Assembly: GCA_025800105.1 (NCBI GenBank) | Contig: JAOXSG010000774.1 | Span: 1 to 54,445 of the forward strand | Reading direction: 5' to 3' | Length of the DNA: 54,445 bases | DNA from: Cohaesibacter sp. | GTDB taxonomy: Bacteria; Pseudomonadota; Alphaproteobacteria; Rhizobiales; Cohaesibacteraceae | Shown: positions 24,151 through 31,965 of the stretch, piece after piece | How positions within the stretch are numbered: position 1 is the first letter of the stretch | Layout of the letters: every line of letters begins with the position of its first letter | Program-made: the position numbers and the translations under genes | Notes under the pieces: model-generated | Told to the model about the DNA's origin: nothing | Databases searched by the model: none | Seen by the model: only the letters and a program-made list of their open reading frames with translations

Positions 24151-24314
24151 AAGCAAAAGCCGCCCCTTTATCTTGCGAGCTTGGCAAATCTGGATTTCAA
24201 GGTAAACAAAGGCCTCAAAGCCGACATTCGTATCTCGCCAATTTTCATTGGCCCTCAACTTAATGAGAGAAAAACAAGCCTCTGCCAAACCCATGATATT
24301 TGTGAAACTATGTT

Positions 24315-24944
24315 CTAGAAGAATAATTCCGGCTCGCTTAGCATTAAGTGCTGGATCAGGATGATGGTTTTCATATCGCGCAAGTGGCCTTGCAAGACCG
24401 CCTCGCCCAATTCATCCAGCGCGATTTCTTCGACTGCAATATCCTCACCTTCCTCTCGCAGGCCGCCACCGTCATGGATTTTGTCGGTCAGGCTGTAACT
24501 GGCAAGAAAATGATACATGGTTTCTGTTAGCGAACCGGGAGAGGAATAGGCATGGGCAACGAGGGACAGATCCGATAGTTTATAACCCAGCTCTTCCTCG
24601 CCTTCGCGGATTGCGGCTTGTTGCGGGGTCTCTCCGTCATCGATCAGGCCGGCGGCTGCTTCCAGCAATAGTGGGTCGCTTTCGCGCGCCACGACCAGCG
24701 GCACACGCAATTGGCGGGCCAGTAAAGCAACGCGTCTTTGCCGATCCACTGGCAAAATGCAGGCCACCTGCCCGTGATCATGCACTTCGCGGGATATATG
24801 ATCGCGCATACCGTCACGGCGGGTATGGCTGACTTCGACTTCGCTCACCCGGATCCAGCTATTGAAACAGGCGGTGCTGCGCTCTATTTGGGCTTTTGCC
24901 CGGTGGGTTGAGGGCAAAAATCGGTCTTTGCCGGCATGGGCCAT
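24315..24944 (-). CDS. Nudix hydrolase (ADP-sugar pyrophosphatase-like)
   Basis: The 209-residue protein contains a complete Nudix box near residues 97-119, G-x5-E-x7-REGEEELGY, matching the REUxEExGU core that binds Mg2+. The N-terminal part (VHDHGQVACILPVDRQRRVALLARQLRVPL) and the sequence VVAREsDPLLLEAAAGLIDDGET resemble ADP-ribose pyrophosphatases, which clean up nucleoside-diphosphate sugars. The start has a GGGAGA ribosome binding site. It is 33 bp downstream of the BKACE-like gene on the same strand and probably co-transcribed with it. Confidence 0.85.
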   Translation of the reverse strand: MAHAGKDRFLPSTHRAKAQIERSTACFNSWIRVSEVEVSHTRRDGMRDHISREVHDHGQVACILPVDRQRRVALLARQLRVPLVVARESDPLLLEAAAGLIDDGETPQQAAIREGEEELGYKLSDLSLVAHAYSSPGSLTETMYHFLASYSLTDKIHDGGGLREEGEDIAVEEIALDELGEAVLQGHLRDMKTIILIQHLMLSEPELFF

Positions 24945-24977
24945 GTGGGTCTCCCGTTGTGGCTCAGAACTTTTAAG

Positions 24978-25841
24978 TCAGCCTCTTAACAAGGCCATGG
25001 TCTCAAAGGCATTGGCGGCTGGACGCCCCAATATGTCCGCCATTTGTTTGATCGGGGCCAATTGGGCGGCGCTGTTTTGTGACAGCTCCCCATTCTCGTC
25101 ATGCAAATTATGAGCAAGGCCAATCTGGCAATGGCCGCCCAATGCCAGCGCAGCGGCAGCTGTTGGCAATTGTGCATTGGCCGGGGCGGCGACTGACCAA
25201 TGAATAGAGGAGAGCAATTTTAATTGATCCAGTTTGGCCAGAAATGGTCTCAAGGCATGGGCTGTTGGTTCAAGGCTTTTGGTGGATATGGTCAAATCCA
25301 GCAACAGCATGGGTTTTTCAACAGAGATCAAGCCATATTGACGATAGGCATAGAACCAGTCCAAATCCGCGCAATGGGTGAAAGAGAATTGGACGGCGAC
25401 ATTCTCTGTCTTGCAATCATCCAGAAACTCTCGCGCTTGCAACTCCCGATCCTCGTCTGCGCCTTGCGGAAACAAATCCCGAAATGCAATGGTGATGGCT
25501 TTGGGCTGGGCTGCCTCTATGGCCTCTCGCTGGGCTTTGAGGCCTTTTGCACCTTGATCGCCTGATGGCACATGCAAATCCAGCTGGATCGGCAAATTGG
25601 CGTTACAGGCCTGCTCAATATGGGCGAAAACCTCTTTGACCCGCTCTGATTGCAGGGTTGGCTTTGCGTCCTCATCGCGAATGATCAGGTGATAGAGGCT
25701 GCCGCCTGCCGCCTGACATTGCCGGGCGCAGGCCACGCTCTCCTGCAAGGATAGGGGAATGGCCGGGTGATGCACTTTTGTGCTGTTGGGATTTGATGCT
25801 GAAATCGCCAAAAGCGCTGGTCTGGGTATGCCTAGAATCAT
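24978..25841 (-). CDS. BKACE-family (DUF849, beta-keto acid cleavage) homologue with altered metal site
   Basis: The 287-residue protein has the BKACE TIM-barrel outline: GGSLYHLIIRDEDAKPT at residues 47-59 corresponds to the 'vHlHvRD..G.pt' strand, and the end GGHCQIGLAHNLHDENGELSQN ... GRPAANAFET corresponds to 'G.vRvGlEDN......G.la..N ... gR.vat..e'. In characterised members the Zn2+ is held by two histidines in HxH and a Glu in GxEDN. Here the motifs read HLI (His51, then Ile53) and GLAHN, so two of three ligands appear lost. It may be inactive, use other ligands, or have a new role. Upstream are a dispersed repeat and a divergent RpiR regulator; downstream is a Nudix hydrolase. Confidence 0.75.
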   Translation of the reverse strand: MILGIPRPALLAISASNPNSTKVHHPAIPLSLQESVACARQCQAAGGSLYHLIIRDEDAKPTLQSERVKEVFAHIEQACNANLPIQLDLHVPSGDQGAKGLKAQREAIEAAQPKAITIAFRDLFPQGADEDRELQAREFLDDCKTENVAVQFSFTHCADLDWFYAYRQYGLISVEKPMLLLDLTISTKSLEPTAHALRPFLAKLDQLKLLSSIHWSVAAPANAQLPTAAAALALGGHCQIGLAHNLHDENGELSQNSAAQLAPIKQMADILGRPAANAFETMALLRG

Positions 25842-25878
25842 TTTTATCTCAATTAACGCAAAACAAAATAGTATGGAT

Positions 25879-25906
25879 TAGGCTAAATTAATGAGTCCTG
25901 AGCCTA
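25879..25906 (-). repeat. Dispersed 28-bp repeat (TAGGCTCAG family), complete copy
   Basis: TAGGCT (25879-25884) and AGCCTA (25901-25906) bracket a 16-base core AAATTAATGAGTCCTG. On the minus strand it reads TAGGCTCAGGACTCATTAAT followed by TTAGCCTA. The same 28-mer, with two differences, is at 50616-50643; partial copies start at 41031 and 54180. It lies between the divergent BKACE and RpiR genes. Confidence 0.6.
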
Positions 25907-26074
25907 GACTAACCAGACAGAGACTTTGTGCAATCCTCAAATGTCATTGTCACAGGCATTGTTTGTCCTTCTCTGGGGCAGATCGCTGCTTTATAAAGGC
26001 AATTGTGGATCATAAAAACACTGTCAGGCACCCTTGGAAGTGGGTGTGTAAAGGGCCAACAGATAGGCAAAGTG

Positions 26075-26968
26075 ATGAAACTGGACGATTTGCGTCAGAA
26101 ATTGTGGGACAGTTATGCGCAGATGTCCCCACAGATGAAAATTGCCGCATCCTATGTTCTGGAACATCCTGGAGATGTTGCCTTTCAATCTGTGCGCCAA
26201 TTGGCAAAGGCCGCTGACGTTCATCCCTCGACCATTGTGCGGCTGGCGCAAACTGCCGGTTTCGCGACCTTTGAGCCGTTTCGCAAAGTCTTTCAAAAAG
26301 CAGTTCAAAGTCAGGAGCAACGCCCGGAAGACCGGGCCGCTGCGCTGTTGCAGGAAGATGCGCGCTGGGGCGAGGAAAGCCGGATTTTTCTGGAAATCGG
26401 ACAGGCCACCCTCTCCAATCTGAAAAGCCTGTTTCAGCCCGACACCCACAAGATTGTCCAGAAAATTGCCAAGACAATCCTCTGTGCCAATCGGGTTTAT
26501 GTTGCGGGCTATCGCTCTTCTTTTGCCTTTGCTCATTATCTGGCCTATGCCGGGAAAATTGCCGTTCCGTCCATGCAATTGCTGGAAAGCCCGGATGGAT
26601 CGCATTTTGACATTTTGGGGCAAGCTGACAGTCGGGATCTGATCATTCTCTTCACCTTTGCGCCCTATGCATCGGAAGGCGAACGCTTGCTGGCTGTCGC
26701 CAAGAAACGCGGCTGCAAGGTGATTGTGATTACCGATGTTATGGCCTCGCCTGCTGTACCCCATGCCGATATGGGTTTGTTTGTGCCCATGGCTGGCCCG
26801 CAATTGCTGCCCTCTCTTGTGCCTGCTGCCTCTGTGTGTGAATTGATCCTTGCCGAAGCCACACGCCAAGGGGGCCAGCGCGTTGTCGATAATCTCAAAC
26901 GCTTTCGGGAGCAGGTTCATGCGGTGGAAGGCTATCTTGCCCCACTGGAACCTGAGGATTTTGATTAG
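26075..26968 (+). CDS. RpiR-family transcriptional regulator (HTH plus SIS domain)
   Basis: The 297-residue protein has an N-terminal HTH_6 domain (about residues 1-77: YAQMSPQMKIAASYVLEHPGDVAFQSVRQLAKAADVHPSTIVRLAQTAGF) and a sugar-isomerase (SIS) domain (about 120-265) beginning with VYVAGYRSSFAFAHYLAYAG and containing DLIILFTFAPYASEGERLL. SIS domains bind phosphosugars or related ligands. The ATG at 26075 gives a normal RpiR N-terminus; a GTG one codon earlier is possible. It is divergent from the BKACE-Nudix pair and upstream of the DegT-like gene, so it may control one or both. Confidence 0.87.
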   Translation: MKLDDLRQKLWDSYAQMSPQMKIAASYVLEHPGDVAFQSVRQLAKAADVHPSTIVRLAQTAGFATFEPFRKVFQKAVQSQEQRPEDRAAALLQEDARWGEESRIFLEIGQATLSNLKSLFQPDTHKIVQKIAKTILCANRVYVAGYRSSFAFAHYLAYAGKIAVPSMQLLESPDGSHFDILGQADSRDLIILFTFAPYASEGERLLAVAKKRGCKVIVITDVMASPAVPHADMGLFVPMAGPQLLPSLVPAASVCELILAEATRQGGQRVVDNLKRFREQVHAVEGYLAPLEPEDFD

Positions 26969-27111
26969 GACGTCGAGCCTGATTTAAAGTTCATGCTTTT
27001 TTTACCCTATCCACAAAAGACAGACATTTTGTCTTCAGTGCTTGTCGTTTTTAACGCTCCCTTGGTGGCTTGCTTTTAGACTTTCCTTATATAGCATCAT
27101 TGTCAGTAAAG

Positions 27112-28215
27112 ATGAGTTTCATGGGCCTGCTTTCTCCTCTTGCCACCGCGTTTGCCAATCCTGCGCCTCCCTCCTCGCAGGATAGATTATGCCAGCTTTT
27201 TGGGGTGGATCGCGTTCAATTGGCACAAGACTGGTCTCAGGCGCTGCAAGCCTGTTTGCTGCTTCGTGACATCGGGCAAGGCGATGACGTCATCCTCTCA
27301 GCGCTTGCCCCGCCCTCTCTTGCCCAAGCCATTGTCATGACAGGGGCACGGCCTGTTTTTGTCGATGTGGATTCGGACAGTCTTCTTGCCAGTCAGTCTG
27401 CTATTGAACGGGCATTGAGCTGCCAGACAAAGGCGGTGGTGGTGAGCCATCTTTATGGCCAGATTTATCCAAGCGCGACCTTATATCAAAGCCTTTCCCA
27501 ACATGGCATTTTGTTGATTGAAGATGGCTCTGATGCCTTTTTAAGCCTTGCAGGCTCACCCTCTTTGGGGCGAGGCAACAAGAGCGCCGCTCAAACATGT
27601 GATTTTCTGATTGCCTGCCCGCCTTTCTCGCGGGAGAGGGAAGCAAAATGGCCCTCCTTCATTCTGTCAAACAATCATCAGGATATGGATCGTCTTGCCC
27701 ATTGGTCTGTTGAAGATGGGGATGCGCAATGGCTCGATATTGATGTAGGATATGGTCGTTTCTTTGGTCTATTGAGCGGTTTGGGAGAGGAACGCGAGCA
27801 GTCCTTCAAGGCTTTTCTTGATGAGTTTAAATCAGAGCAAAAACGGCTGGCGCAACAGCTCAATCGCTATCATCATGCTTTTGTGCGCGCACCCATTCGT
27901 TTGCTCAAACCCGCCACGGGCAAATATCCGCAGCAGAGCGCCATGCCCATTCATGTGCCGCCCGCCATACGCGATGACTGTTTTGAGCGTTTGTGCAAAG
28001 CCGGGTTTCGGGTTTTTCATACCTATCGCAGTCTGGCGGATTTGTCTTATTTTAAACTGCATTTTGATTCTTCGGCCTGCCCGAATGCAAGCCGGTGGGC
28101 GCGTGGGGCCTTGAGTTTACCCACAGGGGCCTTGATGGGAATGCGTGAACAGGTCCTGCTCATCGATTATCTGGAAGCGGAGATTTTTCCCCATATTTCC
28201 ACCCGACTATCTTGA
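27112..28215 (+). CDS. DegT/DnrJ/EryC1-like protein, catalytic lysine apparently lost
   Basis: The 367-residue protein follows the sugar aminotransferase DegT/DnrJ pattern in its first half: GDDVILSALAPPSLAQAIVMTGARPVFVDVDSDSL, KAVVVSHLYGQIYPSATLYQSLSQHGILLIEDGSDAF. In normal members the PLP lysine follows in 'SF.(P/A)TK.....GGai.tnd'. Here the equivalent stretch is CDFLIACPPFSREREAKWPSFILSNN, where the lysine position is taken by another residue and GG is absent; a Lys lies seven residues later. It may be a non-catalytic relative or have lost function recently. The start is uncertain (ATG 27112 or 27121), with no clear ribosome binding site. The C-terminal half is poorly recognisable. Confidence 0.6.
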   Translation: MSFMGLLSPLATAFANPAPPSSQDRLCQLFGVDRVQLAQDWSQALQACLLLRDIGQGDDVILSALAPPSLAQAIVMTGARPVFVDVDSDSLLASQSAIERALSCQTKAVVVSHLYGQIYPSATLYQSLSQHGILLIEDGSDAFLSLAGSPSLGRGNKSAAQTCDFLIACPPFSREREAKWPSFILSNNHQDMDRLAHWSVEDGDAQWLDIDVGYGRFFGLLSGLGEEREQSFKAFLDEFKSEQKRLAQQLNRYHHAFVRAPIRLLKPATGKYPQQSAMPIHVPPAIRDDCFERLCKAGFRVFHTYRSLADLSYFKLHFDSSACPNASRWARGALSLPTGALMGMREQVLLIDYLEAEIFPHISTRLS

Positions 28216-28300
28216 TAATCAGATTCACGTTTATCAGGATGATTTTTGTAATACATCAATAACATCAAGATTTTAAATTGCGATAAAATGTATGTATCTT

Positions 28301-28322
28301 GTATGAATATTATTGTTCATAC
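28301..28322. promoter_or_regulatory. Palindrome in the AT-rich region upstream of tetR
   Basis: GTATGAATATTATTGTTCATAC has perfect 7-base arms (GTATGAA/TTCATAC) around eight bases, the size of a typical TetR operator, about 200 bp before the tetR start. The surrounding 28216-28523 is markedly AT-rich and holds no gene I can support. Confidence 0.4.
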
Positions 28323-28523
28323 TTTTTTTCTAACCATCAATTCTAATAATTTTGAGAAATTTTCAATATTTTACTATCCCTCTATTGCATTTTTTTAGTT
28401 AACAATTTTGACTTATCTATCTATTTTCCAGTAAAGTTGAAGGATGAATATTGCGCCTTATGCAATCTGAAATTAAAGTAAATTTGTATATTACACTTTT
28501 AAATTGCAAGGAGAGCTTATTTT

Positions 28524-29204
28524 ATGGGCCGTCCAAAAAAATTTGATCAAGAAACAGTTTTGTCTTCCGCTGAAAATTGCTTTTGGAGCCATGGTATTCA
28601 TCGCACCTCTATCAGTGCTTTGGTGGAGAGTATGAATATCCAAAGGTCCAGCTTTTATAACAGCTTTTCTTCTCGCGAATATATTCTGGGCCTTATACTT
28701 GAGCGTTACTGGGCCCGCTCGCCTTTGGGCACACTGGAACAAAACGTTTCCTCGGCGCAGGGGCTTGATTATCTGGCCCGGTTTTTTGCCGACTATTGCT
28801 ATTTTCTGGCCCTTAGCGCCAAAGGAAAGGGATGCCTGTTTTTTAATGGCATGAGTGAATTGGCCCCACAGGATGGTCAGATTTACGAACTTTTCCATGA
28901 TCGCTATCTCAATCTTATTGAGGGGCTGGATCATCATTGGCAGGCTTTGCTGGAAAGCAATAATACCAGAATCAGCGATAAGGAAGATGCGATCCAGCAT
29001 ATGATTGTCACGCTCTATGGCATCAATCATTATGCCAAATCCAATCAGAATCCGCGCCGTTTGGTACAATTGGTGGCCATGTCGCTTTATTCTCTCAGCC
29101 CGGACTTGTCCCGCGTCATTGAAACTATGGGTCAGGATTTGCAGGACAGCACCTCGGATCTGATTTGGCGTGATGAAGGCGATGATGGGCAAGCCATTGC
29201 ATGA
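28524..29204 (+). CDS. TetR-family transcriptional regulator
   Basis: The 226-residue protein begins MGRPKKFDQETVLSSAENCFWSHGIHRTSISALVESMNIQRSSFYNSFSSREYIL in the TetR_N pattern, with the recognition helix at about residues 30-50 and the usual 'SFY..F.sre' end. The C-terminal ligand domain (about 60-220) contains GKGCLFFNGMSELAP, typical of the TetR group whose members respond to small organic compounds or reactive electrophiles. A strong ribosome binding site (AAGGAGAG) lies nine bases before the ATG. The target is not evident, since no gene is divergent from it. The AT-rich upstream region with a 22-bp palindrome suggests autoregulation. Confidence 0.85.
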   Translation: MGRPKKFDQETVLSSAENCFWSHGIHRTSISALVESMNIQRSSFYNSFSSREYILGLILERYWARSPLGTLEQNVSSAQGLDYLARFFADYCYFLALSAKGKGCLFFNGMSELAPQDGQIYELFHDRYLNLIEGLDHHWQALLESNNTRISDKEDAIQHMIVTLYGINHYAKSNQNPRRLVQLVAMSLYSLSPDLSRVIETMGQDLQDSTSDLIWRDEGDDGQAIA

Positions 29205-29230
29205 TCTATCCATCTTGGCTCTTTTCCATT

Positions 29231-29294
29231 CACAGAAAATCCATGGCACAGAAAATCCATAGCACAGAAAATCCATGACACAGAAACACCGGTC
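29231..29294. repeat. Tandem repeat of a 16-bp unit (CACAGAAAATCCATRR), three full copies and a decayed fourth
   Basis: Units start at 29231, 29247 and 29263 (CACAGAAAATCCAT plus GG, AG, GA) and a divergent fourth at 29279 (CACAGAAACACCGGTC). It lies 27 bp after the tetR stop in a 416-bp gap before the helicase gene that otherwise shows no gene. The unit has no dyad symmetry and no spacer, so it is not CRISPR. Confidence 0.9.
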
Positions 29295-29620
29295 GACAGA
29301 AAGCCAAGATAGAGAAAAAGCATGTGATGCGTCTTGGATCGGCCTTGCATTCCAGGCCTGATTTTCGCATTCTGTTCTCATGATTTGATCTATACAGACT
29401 GGCATCAATGGAAATGCATGTCTATGGGGCAAGGCGCTATGGGCAAAGTCACCATGGCCCAGCGCCATTGGCCATTTTCTTTATCTTGCTCTTGAGATGG
29501 GTCATTCTTTTGCGTCATTGGGATCCTTACATCATCCAATGAGCAGATTGCATAACAGGAATGAGATCGGTCAGATATGTCTCTTTGCGCTGACATGATC
29601 TAGCATGACAAGGATAATCC

Positions 29621-30724
29621 ATGGATTGGTCTGGCCAACAAGATCATGCCCTTCAGGCTGTTTCTGACTGGATTAAAGAGGGCGGCCCCCAGATTTTTCG
29701 TCTCTTTGGCTATGCTGGCACCGGCAAAACCACCTTGGCGCGCCATTTGGCAGAGCATGTGGATGGCGAAGTTCTGTTTGGGGCTTTTACCGGCAAGGCG
29801 GCCCAGGTTTTGCGCCAGAAGGGCTGTTATGGGGCCAGCACCATTCATGCAATGATTTATCGCCCCGATGACAAGGAAAATGAAGAGGAAGATGTTCCTG
29901 CTTTTGTCATCAACAGAGACAGTCCAGCCCATGATGCAGATCTGATTGTTATTGATGAATGCTCGATGGTGGATGAGATCCTTGGCTCGGACCTGTTGTC
30001 TTTTGGCAAACCGGTGCTTGTTTTGGGGGATCCGGCCCAGCTGCCGCCCGTTTCCGGGGGTGGTTTTTTTACTGAAGCGGAACCGGACGTGATGCTGACC
30101 GAAATTCATCGTCAGGCAGAAGACAATCCCATTATCCGGCTGGCGCAGGATGTGCGTGAGGGAAAAGATATCGGCTTTGGAGATTATGGGGCGGTTCAGG
30201 TGATTTCCAAACGGCAATTGGACACCGATGATGTGCTGGCGGCGGATCAGGTTCTGGTGGGGCGCAATAAGACGCGGCACAATTACAACAAGCGCTTGCG
30301 GGAATTGCGCGCCTTTGAGGGCAATTATCCGCTGGTGGGAGACAAGCTGGTTTGCCTTCGCAACAATCATCAAAAAGGGCTTTTGAATGGCGGCATCTGG
30401 ATTGTTGACAAAATCACCTCGCGCACAGGCAAAGACATCAAGATGCGGGTCTCGCCAGAAAGCGGCCATGAATTATCTGGCCGGGTGGCTTTGAAACTGC
30501 CCAAAGCCCTGTTTGAAGAGCATGAAGGCGAATTGCCATGGTCTGTTCGCAAACGCGGTGACAGCTTTGATTATGGCTATGCGCTCACGGTTCACAAAGC
30601 CCAAGGCTCGCAATGGGATAAAGTCATGCTGTTTGATGAAAGCTGGGCCTTTCGTGAACATCGTCAGAGATGGCTCTATACCGGGGTGACCCGTGCCGCC
30701 GAAGAATTGACCATCGTGCGTTAG
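29621..30724 (+). CDS. RecD/Dda-like superfamily 1 ATP-dependent DNA helicase
   Basis: The 367-residue protein has SF1B helicase motifs: Walker A GYAGTGKTT (30-38), motif Ia FTGKAAQVLRQKG, Walker B IVIDECSMVD (Asp112-Glu113), motif III LGDPAQLPPV, motif IV ending VGRNKTRHNYNKRLR, and motifs V/VI YALTVHKAQGSQWDKV and RWLYTGVTRA. It is short, like phage T4 Dda, with no nuclease or N-terminal RecD domains. It would unwind DNA 5' to 3', perhaps in replication restart or repair. The ribosome binding site is AAGGA. It precedes the que operon by 150 bp, but the riboswitch between them argues for separate control. Confidence 0.88.
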   Translation: MDWSGQQDHALQAVSDWIKEGGPQIFRLFGYAGTGKTTLARHLAEHVDGEVLFGAFTGKAAQVLRQKGCYGASTIHAMIYRPDDKENEEEDVPAFVINRDSPAHDADLIVIDECSMVDEILGSDLLSFGKPVLVLGDPAQLPPVSGGGFFTEAEPDVMLTEIHRQAEDNPIIRLAQDVREGKDIGFGDYGAVQVISKRQLDTDDVLAADQVLVGRNKTRHNYNKRLRELRAFEGNYPLVGDKLVCLRNNHQKGLLNGGIWIVDKITSRTGKDIKMRVSPESGHELSGRVALKLPKALFEEHEGELPWSVRKRGDSFDYGYALTVHKAQGSQWDKVMLFDESWAFREHRQRWLYTGVTRAAEELTIVR

Positions 30725-30831
30725 CAGATAAATATTTTCCATTTACCGAGAAATTTTATTCCAAACTTGTGTTTTTGCCTTTCCCATCCTGCCTTGTGCT
30801 GATATGGGAGGGCCGTTCGGATGATCTGGAC

Positions 30832-30868
30832 AACCGGTCGCAGCCTACCCGGTTTGCTAAAACAAGGA
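30832..30868 (+). promoter_or_regulatory. preQ1-I riboswitch candidate in the queC leader
   Basis: AACCGG (30832-30837) pairs with CCGGTT (30849-30854) around the loop TCGCAGCCTAC, followed by an A-rich tail ending CTAAAACAAGG. This matches the class I preQ1 aptamer, including GGTCGCAG and AAAACAAGG as in the well-studied Thermoanaerobacter example. The AAGG at its end is the queC ribosome binding site (nine bases before ATG 30877), so ligand-stabilised pseudoknotting would block translation when preQ1 is plentiful. Confidence 0.85.
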
Positions 30869-30876
30869 ACCCTGAT

Positions 30877-31590
30877 ATGAAAGTTCTTGTCGTCTGCTCT
30901 GGCGGACTGGACTCCGTTTCGCTTGCTCACAAGGTTGCTGCGGAACAGGAGCTTGTTGGTCTGATTTCCTTTGATTATGGCCAGCGTCATAAATGCGAGC
31001 TGGATTATGCCGAACAATGCGCCAAACGGCTGAATGTGCCGTTTGATCTGATTGATATGAGCGGCATTGGCAAACATCTGTCCGGCTCTGCCCTTACCGA
31101 TGATATTGATGTGCCCGATGGCCATTATGAAGAAGACAGCATGAAAACCACGGTTGTACCCAACCGCAATGCCATCATGTTGTCCATTGCCTTTGGCATT
31201 GCAGCGGCCAAAGGGGCTGATGCTGTGGCAACGGCTGTGCATGGGGGCGATCATTTTATTTACCCCGATTGCCGCCCGGATTTTGTTGAGGCATTTGAAA
31301 GCATGCAGAAAAAAGCGCTGGATGGTTATGCCGATATTGAGCTTTATACGCCCTTTGTGCATGAGCCAAAATCCGCCATTGTGGCGGCGGGTGCGCGCCA
31401 TAACACCCCTTTTGCGCTGACATGGTCCTGTTACAAGGGGGGCGAGGCCCATTGTGGGCGCTGCGGCACCTGTGTTGAACGGCGGGAGGCTTTTGCCATT
31501 GCCGGGATTGAGGATCCAACCCTGTATCTGGATGCCGATTTCTGGCGTACCGCTGTTGGCCATGGATCAGACACGGGGGCGTCTGTGTGA
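30877..31590 (+). CDS. queC: 7-cyano-7-deazaguanine (preQ0) synthase QueC
   Basis: QueC converts 7-carboxy-7-deazaguanine, with ammonia and ATP, to preQ0 in queuosine synthesis. The 237-residue protein has the PP-loop VCSGGLDSVS (Ser8-Ser13) that binds ATP, FDYGQRH, VPNRNAIMLSIAFGIAAAKGADAVATAVHGGDH, and a C-terminal zinc site with Cys residues in SCYKGGEAHCGRCGTCVER. The ATG at 30877 follows the preQ1 riboswitch directly; the longer open frame from 30670 overlaps the helicase gene and is not used. It is the first gene of queC-queD-queE-queF. Its stop overlaps the start of queD. Confidence 0.97.
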   Translation: MKVLVVCSGGLDSVSLAHKVAAEQELVGLISFDYGQRHKCELDYAEQCAKRLNVPFDLIDMSGIGKHLSGSALTDDIDVPDGHYEEDSMKTTVVPNRNAIMLSIAFGIAAAKGADAVATAVHGGDHFIYPDCRPDFVEAFESMQKKALDGYADIELYTPFVHEPKSAIVAAGARHNTPFALTWSCYKGGEAHCGRCGTCVERREAFAIAGIEDPTLYLDADFWRTAVGHGSDTGASV

Positions 31591-31964
31591 TGTTTCGCAT
31601 TACAAAAGAATTTCATTTTTCTGCCAGCCATCAATTGTCCGGCTTGCCCGAAGATCATCCTTGCGCGCGCTTGCATGGGCATAATTATATTGCAGAGATT
31701 GAACTTTGCGCGACAGAGCTGAACCCTCATGGTTTTGTTCTGGATTATCGCGCCCTCTCGCCTTTGAAAGCCTATATTGATGATCATCTAGATCATCGCC
31801 ATCTCAATGATGTTCTGGGCCATGATGGGGTGACATCGGAAATATTGGCCAAGCATCTCTATGATTGGGCAAAGGCACGCTGGCCGCAAGTTAGCGCCAT
31901 GCGGGTGAGCGAAACCCCGAAAACATGGGCGGAATATCGCCCATCCGATCAAGGAGCGGCCTGA
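31590..31964 (+). CDS. queD: 6-carboxy-5,6,7,8-tetrahydropterin synthase QueD
   Basis: QueD turns dihydroneopterin triphosphate into 6-carboxytetrahydropterin, the second step to queuosine. The 124-residue protein has the PTPS zinc histidines (FHFSASHQL and LHGHNY), the DYRALSPLK...[10 protein letters not shown] block, and the C-terminal acidic residue in [11 protein letters not shown] that anchors the pterin. The ATG at 31590 overlaps the queC stop (TGATG), indicating translational coupling; a GTG one codon earlier is possible. The upstream enzyme, GTP cyclohydrolase I, is not in this window. Confidence 0.95.
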   Translation: MFRITKEFHFSASHQLSGLPEDHPCARLHGHNYIAEIELCATELNPHGFVLDYRALSPLKAYIDDHLDHRHLNDVLGHDGVTSEILAKHLYDWAKARWPQVSAMRVSETPKTWAEYRPSDQGAA

Positions 31965-31965
31965 T

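Noticed and set aside
24073..24294. 73-codon minus-strand open frame after the orphan membrane gene
   Set aside because: Overlaps the end of the better-supported plus-strand gene, lacks a ribosome binding site, and has no family resemblance.
29231..29294. Possible CRISPR array
   Set aside because: Units are contiguous 16-mers without spacers and no cas genes are in the window.
28491..29468. 325-codon minus-strand open frame covering tetR and the tandem repeat
   Set aside because: Opposite strand of a clear TetR gene. Part of the predicted product is just the translated 16-bp repeat.
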